A DNA stretch of 64,000 nt from Micrococcales bacterium (GCA_009777345.1 WRMB01000007.1:1-64000), one strand, 5' to 3'; positions 29,097 to 39,185 are shown, counted from the stretch's first letter. Notes: generated from the letters alone by a model not told the origin. A program made the numbers and translations.

Positions 29097-30242
29097 TCAG
29101 CCACCGACCAGACCGGCCCGGCGGGCGGCGTCGAGCAGGGCGAACCCGTCCGGTCCGGCGAGCACCGGCACCCGGCGGGCCGGTCGCGGTGCGCCGTCCG
29201 GCGCCGGGGGCGGATAGTGCCGGACGGTCGGCGAGGACAGGACGTGCTCGCCGAGGGTCAGCTGGCGCAGCAGGACGGCCGAGACGTGGTCACGGTGGTG
29301 GTCCAGCGCCCCGGCGTAGATCCGCGGATCTTGCTGCCCGTCGTCGCCGACCAGCGACCAGCGCACCCCGGGCAGCTCGTGGAACAGCCGCCGCAGCTGG
29401 GTGACCTTGTGCCGGGGGCCGGAGCGGAACCACCCGGTGTTCGTCGGACCCCAGTCGGTGAGCAGCAGCGTGCCGGGCGGGAACCCGTGCACCCGCAGGA
29501 ACCGGGCCAGCGTCGGCGCGGCGTCCCAGGCACCGGTCGACAGGTACACCACCGGACCGTCCGGGTCGCGGGCGTGCAGCGCCCGCAGCAGACCGGTCAT
29601 GCCCGGCACCGCCTCGCGGGCGTCGGCCCGGCGCACGAAGGTGTTCCAGGCCGCGATGAACGGACGGGGCAGCCGGGTGACCATGATGGTGTCGTCGATA
29701 TCGCAGACCACCCCGGTGCGCGCGGTGCCCGCGACCACCTGGACCGGCGCGGTCACCGGTTCCGCCCCGGCGGTGCGCAGGGTGACCTCCTGCCACCCCG
29801 GGGTCAGGTCGCCGCGCAGCCGCCGGTCGAGGTACCCCGCACGGTCGGCGAACAGGCGGTGCACCTGGTCGCCGATCCGGACCTCGACCCGGGTGCCCGC
29901 CACCGGGGCGGACAGGAACGACCGCCAGCCGCGCACGTCGGCCAGGAGCCGGTCCGGGTCGTGGGTCTGCGCGGTGGCACCAGAGTCTGGCAGGTCACCG
30001 TCGGCCACCGCCGGAGCGGCCAGCACCGTGCGGGCCAGCACCCGCACCCAGCCAGGACCGCCGTAGCCGGCGTAGGGCACGACACGGACCGTCCAGCCCC
30101 GCCGGACCAGGTGCCCGGCGATCCGGGAGTCCAGCGCGTCCTCCATGCGGGCGGCGATGTGCGGCCGCTCGACCCGCGACAGCGGGTTCTGCGATCCCGG
30201 CCGAGCCTCCGACCGGCCGACGAGCAGCGGGTCGGGGCTCAT
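29097..30242 (-). CDS. App1-like phosphatase (DUF2183)
   Basis: GVVCDIDDTIMVT, YLSTGAWDAAPTLARFL, LLLTDWGPT, HKVTQLRRL, LVGDDGQQDP. Confidence 0.85.
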   Translation of the reverse strand: MSPDPLLVGRSEARPGSQNPLSRVERPHIAARMEDALDSRIAGHLVRRGWTVRVVPYAGYGGPGWVRVLARTVLAAPAVADGDLPDSGATAQTHDPDRLLADVRGWRSFLSAPVAGTRVEVRIGDQVHRLFADRAGYLDRRLRGDLTPGWQEVTLRTAGAEPVTAPVQVVAGTARTGVVCDIDDTIMVTRLPRPFIAAWNTFVRRADAREAVPGMTGLLRALHARDPDGPVVYLSTGAWDAAPTLARFLRVHGFPPGTLLLTDWGPTNTGWFRSGPRHKVTQLRRLFHELPGVRWSLVGDDGQQDPRIYAGALDHHRDHVSAVLLRQLTLGEHVLSSPTVRHYPPPAPDGAPRPARRVPVLAGPDGFALLDAARRAGLVGG

Positions 30243-30252
30243 GACAGAGAGC

Positions 30253-31689
30253 TCATGATTCGTGGACCTCGACCCAACCCTTCTTGATATTGGCCTCGAA
30301 AGCCGCGTTGCACAGCTCCATGATCTGCTCCCGCGACGACGAGACCCGGACCTCCTGCTGCAACGGGTCCTTGCGGTCCGAGGAGAAGTTCGTGTAGGCG
30401 AACACATAGGCAGGGTAGCCCTGGGGCTCCTTGTGCGTGGCCCAGACCAAGAACTTCTGCACCATGAACTTGGCACCGAGCTGTTTGGTGTACACCGTAC
30501 GGACCAGCACCTCCGAGGCTGGTGCGTCCGCTTCTGACGTCGCCTCGGGCGGTACCGGCGCGGCGGCGAACTCCTCGATCTGCGCCCACCGCACGTCCAC
30601 CGCGTCGCAGGTCTTGTCGTCCCGCACCCGCACGAAGCTGGGGTAGACGATGGCGATGCCGTTGACCTCGCAGGTGCGCACCCAGCCGCCGTCCACCAGC
30701 TCCAGACGCGGGTTGCGGATCGTGCCCGACGTGGACTCGAACAGCACGTCGTTGATCTTCGCCTCGACCACCAGGCTCGGGGTGACCATGTGGAAGGCGA
30801 CGTGGTTGGAGTCGGTCTCGATATACGTCGACGCCGTCTCGGTCGGGGCGAGCGCGGCGAACAGGTCGCGGCGTTCGGACTCGGTCAGGCCGCCGCCGAT
30901 GTGCCCGACCACCTGGAACTGGCCGTCGGCCGGCATCAGCGCCACCAGCAACGACCGGACCTGGCCCCTCATATCGCCAGCCCCCTCGGAGAAGCCGACC
31001 ACGGCGAAGTCCACGGTGTACCGGGGCTTGACCTTGTAGACCAGCGGCAGCTCCGAGCGGACCACCAGGCCCTCGGCGCCGTCCTCGGTCACCCAGCGGT
31101 GGAACAGGTCCGCCACGGCTCTCCGGGAACCCGCGGACTGCAGCCGCACCGGACGGCACAGCTCACCCGAGCCGAACAGCTGGCCCAGCCGGGCGTGGAC
31201 GTCCAGGTAGCCACGGACCCGGGGAGGTTCGCCGTCGATGCTGACCAGGTCGTAGGGGGCCAGACGCAGCTGGCCGACCTGGTCGGCGTCGGCCAGTGCC
31301 GCGAGCGCGTCGAACACCCGGGTGCGGCCGCCCGACTCCTCCCGGTACAGCTCGGCCGGAACCATCGCCTGGCTCACCCCGGCGGCCACCAGGGCGGCAC
31401 GGGCCTCGTCCAGGCAGGGCAGGCCGGTGCGGACGGTGCCACCGGAGTTCACGATGGCGATATCGGTGCCGTCCCAGCAGATCACGGCCATCTCGCCGTC
31501 GTACTTGCGGGTCACCTGGAGCTCGGTGCCGCCCAGCCGCTGCTCGATCTGGTCGGGGTTGAGCGTGAGGTAGTTCGCCGCCACCTCGCGCTTGTAGTCC
31601 AGCACGGCGGCCAGGGTGGCCGCGTCCACCGCGTCACCGCGACCTTCGAGATAACCGTGGACCTCGGACAGCCGGGAACGGTCCAGCAT
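30253..31689 (-). CDS. ATP-dependent nucleic-acid-ligase-like nucleotidyltransferase
   Basis: Motif I TRKYDGE, III YDLVSIDGE, IV EGLVVR, V YKVKPRYTVDFAVVGF, FVRVRDDKT. Confidence 0.75.
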   Translation of the reverse strand: MLDRSRLSEVHGYLEGRGDAVDAATLAAVLDYKREVAANYLTLNPDQIEQRLGGTELQVTRKYDGEMAVICWDGTDIAIVNSGGTVRTGLPCLDEARAALVAAGVSQAMVPAELYREESGGRTRVFDALAALADADQVGQLRLAPYDLVSIDGEPPRVRGYLDVHARLGQLFGSGELCRPVRLQSAGSRRAVADLFHRWVTEDGAEGLVVRSELPLVYKVKPRYTVDFAVVGFSEGAGDMRGQVRSLLVALMPADGQFQVVGHIGGGLTESERRDLFAALAPTETASTYIETDSNHVAFHMVTPSLVVEAKINDVLFESTSGTIRNPRLELVDGGWVRTCEVNGIAIVYPSFVRVRDDKTCDAVDVRWAQIEEFAAAPVPPEATSEADAPASEVLVRTVYTKQLGAKFMVQKFLVWATHKEPQGYPAYVFAYTNFSSDRKDPLQQEVRVSSSREQIMELCNAAFEANIKKGWVEVHES

Positions 31690-32408
31690 CACGCGCCTTC
31701 CTCCTCGGTCGGCAGGGCCTTGAGCTCCAGGTTGGTCAGGTGCAGCACCAGCGCGTAGCGGTCGGCGTCCACCCGGCCCTCCAGGAAGCCCCGGTACGGC
31801 TCGCCGCCGGTGGTCAGGACCAGCGGACCGGTGCCCTTGGGGCCCGAACCGACGAACATCAGGGCATCGGCGTCCTGCAGCTGCTTGGCCATCGCGTACA
31901 GGAAGTCGTAGGTCAGGCCCGAGGTGTGCCGCACCTGGTACGCCCGGGTGAAGACGAACCGGCGCAGCGCCTCCCGCTTGTCGAAGAGGCGGCCGCTCCA
32001 CCGGACAGGATGATCCTCCAGGGCCACGTTCGAGGGCGCCTTGGTAGCGTCGCGGCGCTCCTTCTCCGTCCCGTCCGGACGGTGGATGACCTGCTGCAGC
32101 GTCACCCGGTAGGCGATATCGCCGTCAGCGGTGAGGTAGATCCGGTGGGTGTTGGTCAGCGGGCGGCCGATCTGCTCGACGTCGATCTCGGGGTCGCCGT
32201 CGACGAGCGCCTGGCCCAGCGCCACCAGATCACCAGCGTCGGCGACGAGCCGGTCCAGCCGGGCCGTCGTCTTGAGGTACTTGCAGCGGAGCGGCGGGGT
32301 GCCGTCGGGCAGCACCATGGTCACCCGGGTCGCGACCGGCGCGTTGTCGAAGCCGACCATAGCGTCGCGCTGGTGGTCGTTGGCGAGGTTGAGAGAGCGA
32401 AGGGACAC
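31689..32408 (-). CDS. Hypothetical protein, partner 2 of ligase operon
   Basis: Overlapping stop/start with the ligase-like gene; no recognised domain. Confidence 0.75.
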   Translation of the reverse strand: MSLRSLNLANDHQRDAMVGFDNAPVATRVTMVLPDGTPPLRCKYLKTTARLDRLVADAGDLVALGQALVDGDPEIDVEQIGRPLTNTHRIYLTADGDIAYRVTLQQVIHRPDGTEKERRDATKAPSNVALEDHPVRWSGRLFDKREALRRFVFTRAYQVRHTSGLTYDFLYAMAKQLQDADALMFVGSGPKGTGPLVLTTGGEPYRGFLEGRVDADRYALVLHLTNLELKALPTEEEGA

Positions 32409-32416
32409 CGGCTACC

Positions 32417-33019
32417 TCACAGCATCGAGAAGTCGATCTCGTCGTCGTCCTCGACTTCCGCTGCGTCGTCCACGACGACAGCCGGCTGGTCCAGGCCGAT
32501 GAGCTCGAACGGAGTGGGCTGACCGACGAGGAAGAACACGACACCGTCGCTGACCAGCAGGAACGCCGGTGAGGTGCTGTACCCGGCGCGGAAGGCGTAG
32601 TCGAACCGGAAGATCTTGTCGCCGACGGCCTCAACGAGCCCGTCCGGGGCGTCGACCAGCTGGTACACGGCGGTGACCGCATGGGCCAGCAGGTCGTCCG
32701 GCGTGGCCTCCTCGGTCAGGGGGACCGGACCGTCGAAGCTCGACGGTCGGTGCTCGGCGTCGGCACCGTCCGGGGTCACCGCGCGCAGCGTGGCGCGTTC
32801 CACCCACTGCCCGGCGGTGTCGAGCATCCCGAGTCCGACACCGCCGGACGGGATGACGATGGTGCCGGTGGCGTCCACGGCCGCCACCTGCAGGGCGTTG
32901 CCGTCGTCGTCCACGGCCACCGTCTCGGACCAGCCGTACAGCTTCTTGCGGTCGACCTTCGTCGGCGCGGCGGCATAGGTCTGGCCGCCGAGGTCGAACA
33001 CCAGGGTCCTGGCCATCAC
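32417..33019 (-). CDS. Hypothetical acidic protein, partner 3 of ligase operon
   Basis: Same strand, 8-bp gap; C-terminus DDAAEVEDDDEIDFSML; no recognised domain. Confidence 0.72.
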   Translation of the reverse strand: MMARTLVFDLGGQTYAAAPTKVDRKKLYGWSETVAVDDDGNALQVAAVDATGTIVIPSGGVGLGMLDTAGQWVERATLRAVTPDGADAEHRPSSFDGPVPLTEEATPDDLLAHAVTAVYQLVDAPDGLVEAVGDKIFRFDYAFRAGYSTSPAFLLVSDGVVFFLVGQPTPFELIGLDQPAVVVDDAAEVEDDDEIDFSML

Positions 33020-33103
33020 ATCTCTTCCTGCACTGCGGGTTCCAGCACTGGGGTTTCAGCACTACGAGCAGGGCAAGTCTGCCACGTGCCGCCGACACGG
33101 GGC

Positions 33104-34909
33104 TCAGCGCGGTCTGGTCCGACGGGGTGGTCCGGGTCGACGGGGACGGTCGGTGCGGGGCCGGTCGGTCCGCTGCCGGTCGCCGTGCGGGCCGGTGTCC
33201 GGACGCAGGTTGAGCCGTCGGCCGGCCACCCGGGTCCGGGAGACCCGTTCGGCGGCCTCGTCGGGCAGCCCGCCGGGGATGTCGATGAGGGAGAAACCGG
33301 AGAACATGTGGATCTTGCCGATCTGGTCGCCGACCAGACCACCCTCCCCGGTGAGCGCGCCGACCAGCGCACCCGGGCCGATCCCGTCGCGGTGACCCAC
33401 CGAGACCCGGTAGACCGTCCGGTCCGCCGAGGGCAGCCGGGGTCGGCCGGACCGGTGACGGCCGGGCCGGTCGGGCTGGTCCTCGTAGCGGTCGTCGCGT
33501 CGACGCTGGTCCGGGCCGCGGTCAGCCTTGCGCCGGGCCGTGGCCAGGGTGATGTCCAGCTCGGCCTCCGCGGCAGCGTCGGCGGCTGTCCCCTGGGTGG
33601 CCACGGCTGCGACCCGGGCCAGCAGGTCCAGCAGGTCGGTGTCTTCGGGTTGGTCGGCCAGGGCCGTGGCCACGGCGTCGCGGTAGCTGCTCAGGGCCCG
33701 GCCGTCGTCCCGGGCGAAGGCTCGTCCCAGCAGCCGGGCGGTCCGGGCGGCGGCGACCTGCTGTGCGGTGGGGACCGTCGTCGCGACGAGCGTCAGCCGC
33801 AGCGCCCGTTCGATACGGCGCAGACGGCCCAGCTCGGCCGGGGTGACGAAGGTCAGCGCCTCGCCGGTGCGTCCGGCCCGGCCCGTCCGACCGGTGCGGT
33901 GCACATAGGTCTCGGGCTCCCCGGGCAGGTCCAGGTTGACCACGAGCCCCACCCGGTTCACGTCCAGTCCCCGGGCCGCCACGTCGGTGGCGACCACCAC
34001 GTCCAGCGCCCCGTCGCGCAGCCGGGCCACGATGCGTTCCCGCTCGGTCTGGGCCACGTCGCCCGACAGGTAGGCCGCGGCCAGCCCGTGCTCGACCAGC
34101 TCGGAACCGACCTGCTCGGCGGCCTCCCGGGTGCGGACGAACACGATGGTCGCCGCGGCGTCGGTCATGGCCAGCACCCGGCGCAGCGCCGCCGCCTTGG
34201 CCCGGTGCGGCACCGTGGCGTACTGGTGGGTGACCTCCGTCGTCGTACCGACCTTGCCGCCCACGTCTACCTGGACCGGTGCGGTCAGGTGGGCGTTGGC
34301 CACCGCCTGGATGGCCGGGGGCATGGTGGCGGAGAACAGCGCGGTCTGCCGGTCGTCGGACGCGGCAGCCAGTACCCGGTCGACGTCCTCGGCGAACCCC
34401 ATCGCCAGCATCTCGTCGGCCTCGTCGAGCACCAGGTAGCGCACCTGGTCCAGGCGCAGCGTGCCGCGCTCCAGATGGTCGATCACCCGACCTGGGGTGC
34501 CCACGACGACCTGGGCGCCCGCGGCCAGCGCCCGCTTCTGCGGCAGGTAGGGGGCGCCGCCGTAGACGGCCACGACCTGGACGTCGGCGATCTGGGCGGC
34601 GAACGACGCCAGCGCGTCGGCCACCTGGAGGGCCAGCTCGCGGGTCGGGGCGAGCACCAGACCCTGCACGGCGTCCAGGTCGGGGTCGACGGCGGCCAGC
34701 AGCGGCAGGCCGAACGCGGCAGTCTTGCCGGTCCCGGTCCCGGCCACCCCGACCAGGTCGTGACCGGCCAGCAACCGGGGCACGGCAGCCGCCTGGATCG
34801 GCGTAGGAGTGGTGAAGCCGAGCCGCACGGTCGCGGCGACCAGGGCGTCGGGCAGACCGAGGTCGGCAAAGGGGGCGGCGGTGTCGCACGCCGTGGACAG
34901 GTCAGGCAC
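33104..34909 (-). CDS. DEAD-box RNA helicase (DeaD/CsdA-like)
   Basis: GTGTGKTAAF, PTRELALQV, DEADEML, SATMP, HRTGRTGRAG; DbpA-like C-terminal region. Confidence 0.93.
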   Translation of the reverse strand: MPDLSTACDTAAPFADLGLPDALVAATVRLGFTTPTPIQAAAVPRLLAGHDLVGVAGTGTGKTAAFGLPLLAAVDPDLDAVQGLVLAPTRELALQVADALASFAAQIADVQVVAVYGGAPYLPQKRALAAGAQVVVGTPGRVIDHLERGTLRLDQVRYLVLDEADEMLAMGFAEDVDRVLAAASDDRQTALFSATMPPAIQAVANAHLTAPVQVDVGGKVGTTTEVTHQYATVPHRAKAAALRRVLAMTDAAATIVFVRTREAAEQVGSELVEHGLAAAYLSGDVAQTERERIVARLRDGALDVVVATDVAARGLDVNRVGLVVNLDLPGEPETYVHRTGRTGRAGRTGEALTFVTPAELGRLRRIERALRLTLVATTVPTAQQVAAARTARLLGRAFARDDGRALSSYRDAVATALADQPEDTDLLDLLARVAAVATQGTAADAAAEAELDITLATARRKADRGPDQRRRDDRYEDQPDRPGRHRSGRPRLPSADRTVYRVSVGHRDGIGPGALVGALTGEGGLVGDQIGKIHMFSGFSLIDIPGGLPDEAAERVSRTRVAGRRLNLRPDTGPHGDRQRTDRPRTDRPRRPGPPRRTRPR

Positions 34910-35205
34910 GTCAGGGGCCGATCGCGTGGGGGAGCCCTGACCGAATCACCGGGTGGCGGTCGGGCGGCCGCACACGCCGGGCGCCTCTGGGCGGTGCGGA
35001 GCACCGGGACGTCAGGGTTGGACCGGTGCGACGAGCTCCGGGTTGGCTCATGGTACCGGGTGTCGGCAGGGCAGTGTCGTCCGGAGGTTGTCGGCCGGTG
35101 TCGAACCGCGTGCGTCGTCGGGCGCGTCGGCGCGTCGTCGTCCACGGTTCGTACCGCTTGTGGACGGGGGGCTCTAGGATCGTGGCGCTGGGGTGAGGAG
35201 AGCCA

Positions 35206-35787
35206 GTGGACGCTGCCGCGACAGACCGGGTGCTCACCGTGCCCAACGCGATCTCCGCCGCGCGGCTGGTGCTGGTGCCGGTGTTCGCGGTGCTGCTGGT
35301 CCAGCGTCAGGACGTCGCGGCGCTGGTGGTGCTCGCGGTATCGGGGGCCAGCGACTGGCTGGACGGGGTGCTGGCGCGGCGGCTGGGGCAGGTGTCCCGG
35401 CTGGGTCGGCTGCTGGACCCGGCAGCCGACCGGCTGTTCATCGTCGTCACCATCGTCGCGCTGGCCTGGCGGGACGTGGTGCCGTGGTGGCTGGTCGGGG
35501 CGCTGGTGGCCCGGGACGCGGCGCTCGGTGCCGTTCAGCTGGTCGTGATGCGGGCGGGCTGGGCACCGCTGCCGGTGCACCTGGCCGGGAAGACCGCCAC
35601 GCTGATGCTGCTCTACGCCTTCCCGCTGCTGCTGCTCGCCCACCTGACGGTCGACGCGCCGACGGCGGTAGCGACGGGGCTCACCGCGCTCGGCTGGGCG
35701 GCGGCGCTGTGGGGTGCGGCGCTGTACTGGACCTCCGGGGTGTTCTACCTGGTCCAGGCGCGGCGGCTGCTCGGCGGTGCGGTATGA
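35206..35787 (+). CDS. CDP-alcohol phosphatidyltransferase
   Basis: SDWLDGVLARRLGQVSRLGRLLDPAADR matches the CDP-OH-P motif. Confidence 0.9.
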   Translation: MDAAATDRVLTVPNAISAARLVLVPVFAVLLVQRQDVAALVVLAVSGASDWLDGVLARRLGQVSRLGRLLDPAADRLFIVVTIVALAWRDVVPWWLVGALVARDAALGAVQLVVMRAGWAPLPVHLAGKTATLMLLYAFPLLLLAHLTVDAPTAVATGLTALGWAAALWGAALYWTSGVFYLVQARRLLGGAV

Positions 35788-36638
35788 GCCCGCGGCACAG
35801 CCTGCCTCCGCAGCGGGAGCCGTCCGCGTCGATGACGCTGCTCGACGAGGTGTACCGCCGACCGCTGGACCCTGGCTACCGGGAGGCCGCGCGTCGTCGT
35901 CAGGCCACGGGCGCGCCCGCGCCGGTGGGCCGGGGGGTCAGCCTGCTGCTCGCCGCGCTGCTCGGTCTGGCGGTCACGGCCGCCGCGGTCGACCTGCGGC
36001 GTCCTGAACCCGGCGCGGTCCAGGCGCGGACGCTGCTGGAGGAGGAGATCGCGGCCCAGCAGGCCCGGGCCGCCCAGGCCCGGTCGACCATCCGCACGAC
36101 GACCGCCCAGCTGGAGCGGCTGCACGCGGCGGCGCTGGCGGACGAGGACCCGGCGCTGCTCGCCCGGCTGCGCCAGGACCAGGCCCGGTCCGGTGTGGTA
36201 CCGGTGACAGGACCGGGCGTGCGGATCGTGCTCACCGACGCCGCCGACGTGTCCGACCCGTCGAACCGGGTGCAGGACGTGGACCTGCGGGTCGTGGTCA
36301 ACGCCCTGTGGGCGGGCGGGGCGGAGGCGGTGGCGGTCAACGGCGCCCGGCTGACCAGCCTCACCGCGATCCGCTCGGCCGGGTCGGCGGTGCTGGTCGA
36401 CCTGCAGCCGCTGACCAGCCCGTACACCGTAGAGGCGGTCGGCGACCCGGATGCGCTGTCCGTGGCGCTGGCCGGAGCGTCGGCGGGGCAGCACCTGACG
36501 ACCCTGCGCAGCACCTACGGTATCGGGGTGCAGGTGAGCGTCGGCGATAACCTGTCGCTGCCAGGTACCGGGCAGGTGACGCTGCGGTACGCCTCCGACC
36601 CTGACACGACCGAGCCGCTGGAGGAGAGCGAACCATGA
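35784..36638 (+). CDS. DUF881-family membrane protein
   Basis: ATG 35784; GPGVRIVLTDA...VQDVDLRVVVNALWAGGAEAVAVNGARLT. Confidence 0.85.
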   Translation: MSPRHSLPPQREPSASMTLLDEVYRRPLDPGYREAARRRQATGAPAPVGRGVSLLLAALLGLAVTAAAVDLRRPEPGAVQARTLLEEEIAAQQARAAQARSTIRTTTAQLERLHAAALADEDPALLARLRQDQARSGVVPVTGPGVRIVLTDAADVSDPSNRVQDVDLRVVVNALWAGGAEAVAVNGARLTSLTAIRSAGSAVLVDLQPLTSPYTVEAVGDPDALSVALAGASAGQHLTTLRSTYGIGVQVSVGDNLSLPGTGQVTLRYASDPDTTEPLEESEP

Positions 36639-36967
36639 TTCCGCTGATCGGGCTGGTCGTCGGGGTGGTCGTCGGCCTGGTGCTGCAGCCGACGGTGCCG
36701 GTCGAGATGCGGCCCTACCTGCCGATCGCCGTCGTCGCGGCGCTGGACGCGCTGTTCGGCGGGGTCCGGGCGCGGCTGGACGGTATCTTCGACGACCGGG
36801 TGTTCGTCATCTCGTTCCTGTCCAACGTCGTGGTCGCGGCGCTGCTGGTGTTCCTCGGCGACCAGCTCGGGGTGGGGTCCCAGCTGTCCACCGCGGTGGT
36901 CGTGGTGCTCGGCATCCGGATCTTCGCCAACGCCGCGGCCATCCGGCGGCACGTGTTCAAGGCATGA
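36635..36967 (+). CDS. Small basic protein (DUF1290, sbp-like)
   Basis: PLIGLVVGVVVGLVLQPTVPVEMRPYLPIAVVAALDALFGGVRARLDGIFDDRVF. Confidence 0.88.
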   Translation: MIPLIGLVVGVVVGLVLQPTVPVEMRPYLPIAVVAALDALFGGVRARLDGIFDDRVFVISFLSNVVVAALLVFLGDQLGVGSQLSTAVVVVLGIRIFANAAAIRRHVFKA

Positions 36968-37815
36968 CGATGACCGAGCCGCCCAGCCCCGCACCCGACC
37001 CGCAGTCCGACCCGGCGCCGTCCAGCAGCGACGGTCGGCTCAGCCACCGCCGGGCCGACCAGCGTCGGGCCGATCAGCGCCGCGCCGCCGAACCGTCCGG
37101 CTGGGCGGCGGTGAGGGTGCTGCTCGTGCCCCGCTCCGGGCGCAACCAGCTGGTCATCGGTGCGCTGTGCGCGCTGCTCGGGTTCGCGGTCGTCGTACAG
37201 GTCCGCCAGACCGCCGAGACGAACCTCTCCGGGCTGAGCCAGGCCGAGCTGGTCCGGATAGCCGACGCGGCCGGGGAACGGGCCGACGCGCTGAGCCAGG
37301 AGGTCGACGACCTGGAGTCCGAACGGTCGGCGCTGGAGTCCGGGTCCGACACCCGGGCCGCTGCCCTGGCCGCCGCGGAGCGCAACGCCCAGGTGCAGGG
37401 CATCCTCGCTGGTCGGCTGCCCGCCGTAGGGCCCGGGGTGACGGTGACGGTCGCCGACCCGGACGGCCGGGTGCGACCGTCCACCCTGCTCAACCTGCTC
37501 GAAGAGCTGCGCAACGCCGGGGCGGAGGCGGTCAGCCTGAACGGTGTGCGCGTCGTGGCCAGCACCGCGTTCACCGGGTCGGCGGGACGGGTCGTGGTCG
37601 CCGGGCACCTGCTCGACGCCCCGTACACCTGGTCGGTGATCGGAGACCCGACGACGATCGCCACCGCCCTGGAGATCCCCGGCGGGGCGTCCGCCGCGGT
37701 CCGGCGCGACGGGGGAGAGGTCGCGGTCACGCAGGAGACGCAGGTCCACGTCACGGCGACCACCACGCCGCCGGAACCGCGCTACGCCACTGCCGTACCG
37801 GACGGTAAAGGCTGA
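36964..37815 (+). CDS. DUF881-family membrane protein
   Basis: GVTVTVADPDGRVRPSTLLNLLEELRNAGAEAVSLNGVRVV. Confidence 0.85.
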   Translation: MTMTEPPSPAPDPQSDPAPSSSDGRLSHRRADQRRADQRRAAEPSGWAAVRVLLVPRSGRNQLVIGALCALLGFAVVVQVRQTAETNLSGLSQAELVRIADAAGERADALSQEVDDLESERSALESGSDTRAAALAAAERNAQVQGILAGRLPAVGPGVTVTVADPDGRVRPSTLLNLLEELRNAGAEAVSLNGVRVVASTAFTGSAGRVVVAGHLLDAPYTWSVIGDPTTIATALEIPGGASAAVRRDGGEVAVTQETQVHVTATTTPPEPRYATAVPDGKG

Positions 37816-37913
37816 GGTGGAAGAGCCGGACGGCGGTACGTTGTCCTCCAGGGCCCTGGGGGCAATATGGTAGGTCACGACCGACGCACGCCACGCCTGA
37901 CCTAGGAGGTGAC

Positions 37914-38363
37914 ATGGAACAGCCCGACTACCGGACCAACGAGCCCGACACCACGATCAACCTCGGCGGTGTCGAACCGGTGGAGTCCGACGCACTACCA
38001 CCGGTGAGGCTGTCCGCGGACGAGGCCGCAGCGGTCCAGGCGCTGCCAGCAACCTCAGCGTTGCTGATCCTCCACCACGGACCCAGCGCCGGGGCACGCT
38101 TCCTGCTCGACGCGGACACCACCGTGTCGGGGCGGTCCACGTCATCGGACATCTTCCTCGACGACGTCACCGTCTCGCGGCGGCACGCGGAGTTCGTCCG
38201 CGAGGGTACGTCGTTCACGGTGCGTGACGTGGGCTCCCTCAACGGCACCTACGTCAACCGGGGACGGATCGAGACGCACCTGCTGCGCACCGGGGACGAG
38301 GTGCAGATCGGCAAGTTCCGGATGGTGTTCTACCCCAGTCCGGCGCGCGAGGCGGCCGGATGA
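37914..38363 (+). CDS. garA: GarA-like FHA-domain protein
   Basis: VSGRSTSSDIFLDDVTVSRRHAEF...VGSLNGTYVNR...GDEVQIGKFRMVF; N-terminal DTTINL (GarA-type Thr-Thr motif). Confidence 0.88.
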   Translation: MEQPDYRTNEPDTTINLGGVEPVESDALPPVRLSADEAAAVQALPATSALLILHHGPSAGARFLLDADTTVSGRSTSSDIFLDDVTVSRRHAEFVREGTSFTVRDVGSLNGTYVNRGRIETHLLRTGDEVQIGKFRMVFYPSPAREAAG

Positions 38364-39142
38364 GCGCTGAGCCGCAACGGGTCGTACGTCCCGCTGCCGC
38401 GCGCCCGACGGCACAGCCCGAGACGGCGCAACCCCGGGAAGAGCTCGAACCGTGGCCGCAGGGCATCTCCCGGCGGGCCACGATGCGGATCTCTGACGCG
38501 CTGGCCGCGCTGCGGGTGGAGTTCCCGACCATGACCCCGTCGCGGCTGCGCTTCCTGGAGGACCAGGGCCTGGTGCACCCGGTGCGCACCCCGGCCGGCT
38601 ACCGGCAGTACTCCCCGGCGGACGTCGAACGGCTGCGCTACGTGCTGCGCCAGCAGCGCGACCGCTACCTGCCGCTGCGGGTGATCGCCGAACAGCTGGC
38701 CGCGCTGGACGCCGGGCAGAGTACCGAGCCGGTGCCGCGGGCCCGGCTGGCCACCCGGGACGGGGTGTCCGCGACCCGGCAGCACTGGTCGGTGACGACG
38801 CTGGCTGCCGATGCGGGTGTGAGCGACACCTTCGTTGCCGACCTGGTCGACGCGGGGGTGCTGCGGCCCGGCCCGCGGGGGATCTTCGAGGCGGGCGACC
38901 TGGAGGTCGTGCACACCGCTGTCCGCCTCGCGCAGCACGGGATCGACCCGCGGCACCTGCGGGCCTTCCGGGCCGCCGCCGACCGCCAGGTGGCCCTGGT
39001 CGAGCAGGTCGTGGCGCCGCTGCGGGAGCAGAAGGTGGGTGCCGGGACGGCCAAGGCGGGCGCGCTGGCGGCCGAGCTGGGTGAGCTGTGCGCCCAGATG
39101 CACACCGCTCTGCTGCGGTCGGCCGTCGCTCACCTGGCCTGA
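38360..39142 (+). CDS. MerR-family regulator (FtsR-like)
   Basis: MRISDALAALRVEFPTMTPSRLRFLEDQGLVHPVRTPAGYRQYS. Confidence 0.88.
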   Translation: MSAEPQRVVRPAAARPTAQPETAQPREELEPWPQGISRRATMRISDALAALRVEFPTMTPSRLRFLEDQGLVHPVRTPAGYRQYSPADVERLRYVLRQQRDRYLPLRVIAEQLAALDAGQSTEPVPRARLATRDGVSATRQHWSVTTLAADAGVSDTFVADLVDAGVLRPGPRGIFEAGDLEVVHTAVRLAQHGIDPRHLRAFRAAADRQVALVEQVVAPLREQKVGAGTAKAGALAAELGELCAQMHTALLRSAVAHLA

Positions 39143-39185
39143 TCGCGCCGAGCGTATCGGCCCTGGTAAGCGTAGCGTGGTGGAC

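Noticed and set aside
33025-33070. Short imperfect direct repeats containing GCACT after the ligase operon
   Set aside because: Too short and degenerate to support a specific element.
32681-35548. 955-aa plus-strand ORF
   Set aside because: Antisense to the DEAD helicase and ligase operon; composition typical of spurious GC-rich frames, no domain recognised.
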